A stretch of 64,000 nucleotides of DNA, taken from NCBI GenBank assembly GCA_020852965.1, contig JADYZV010000073.1, forward strand, positions 57,142 through 121,141, written 5' to 3'. Within the stretch, counting starts at the first letter, position 1, and each line of letters opens with the position of its first letter. Of the stretch, positions 63,733 through 64,000 are shown one piece after another. This stretch comes from Pirellulaceae bacterium. GTDB taxonomy: Bacteria > Planctomycetota > Planctomycetia > Pirellulales > Pirellulaceae. Both the position numbers and the translations under genes were made by a program. The notes beneath the pieces are model-generated. The model worked only from the letters and a program-made list of their open reading frames with translations. It was not told the DNA's origin and ran no database searches.

Positions 63733-64000
63733 TCAATTCACCCTCCGCTAGAACAGATTGCAGCGTTGTTCAGCATGGGGGTCAACATGCGATCGTCGAC
63801 CGCAGCGGAACTGCGGCACGAATCAACGACCAAACGGCCTGAGTTGCACCCCGCTACACCGTGGTTATTAATCTATTGTGACCGAGACTGAAAAGACTGC
63901 CATTTTCAGCGGAGCGGAGACTGCCAACTTGGGTGTTTGAGGGAGTGGTTTTATATCGGGACGTGGGGCTGGCGCAGCTCGTCGCAAGTTTTTTTGCGGA
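63733..64000. other. Window end: no gene seen
   Basis: Two small hairpins, CCGCAG-CGGAA-CTGCGG (63800-63816) and CTGAAAA-GACTGCCA-TTTTCAG (63888-63909), follow the MMPL gene. TTATAT near 63951 could be a -10 box for a gene beyond the window. Nothing else can be supported. Confidence 0.4.

Overview
The window looks like a piece of a Planctomycetota chromosome, most likely a Pirellula/Rhodopirellula-type organism. The reasons are the protein repertoire (a secreted PQQ-type propeller starting with a DWWQFRGPN motif, a Tat-exported Gfo/Idh/MocA oxidoreductase, a ceramidase-like protein fused to LamG, a CehA/McbA metallohydrolase remnant, a PEP-CTERM tail, a giant TPR protein with DUF1583-like modules), the moderate GC content, the weak Shine-Dalgarno sites and the many dispersed palindromes. 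This assignment is inferred from protein families, not from a marker gene. No rRNA, tRNA, CRISPR array or insertion sequence was recognised.

Layout. 1-8.1 kb: the N-terminus of a PolX-type DNA polymerase, an Rrf2 regulator, a PQQ propeller, a barrel-type outer-membrane protein, a ceramidase-LamG protein and a 5'-truncated CehA/McbA gene. 8.2-14.6 kb: one 2157-residue polytopic membrane protein with an N-terminal zinc ribbon, carrying two sets of in-frame palindromic repeats. 14.9-18.0 kb: a Tat-exported oxidoreductase and a sugar-lactone oxidase with a small upstream gene. 18.2-39.5 kb: the main system of the window. A minus-strand operon encodes a MoxR ATPase, a DUF58 protein and two membrane-anchored vWA proteins. 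It diverges from a 4161-residue exported TPR/DUF1583-like protein, followed by a DUF4175-like membrane coiled-coil protein. 39.5-47.5 kb: a Tat-exported phospholipase C-like protein, a 70-residue orphan, an FAH-family hydrolase, a double-TRASH metal-binding protein with a clear terminator, an amidohydrolase, an ArgA-like GNAT and ArgE. 47.7-54.4 kb: GlgC, a PEP-CTERM gene remnant, an HSL-type esterase, a TPR-methyltransferase fusion, an MFS transporter and an RluA-like pseudouridine synthase lacking the usual catalytic Asp. 54.7-63.7 kb: a CocE/NonD hydrolase, a second secreted esterase, a DMT permease, a small secreted protein with its own terminator, a short TPR protein, a 30-bp tandem repeat and an RND/MMPL exporter.

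How the parts work together. MoxR-DUF58-vWA sets resemble the Bat/CoxD-type chaperone arrangements in which a MoxR AAA+ ATPase acts with vWA proteins on envelope clients. Here the neighbouring giant TPR protein and the DUF4175-like protein are plausible partners or clients (inference). ArgE with the GNAT suggests an arginine-acetyl module. Most other genes are single secreted hydrolases or oxidoreductases.

The most unusual DNA-level feature is the density of palindromic repeats. One (consensus GTGGACGAGGTTACGAGTCC) occurs at least eight times, sits in the moxR-DUF58 gap, and supplies the TAG stop codon of argE and rluA. A second contains a CGACGC-TCC-GCGTCG core that is read in two different reading frames inside the 2157-residue gene, which resembles the behaviour of Rickettsia palindromic elements. 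A third palindrome lies exactly where the CehA/McbA gene is cut off.
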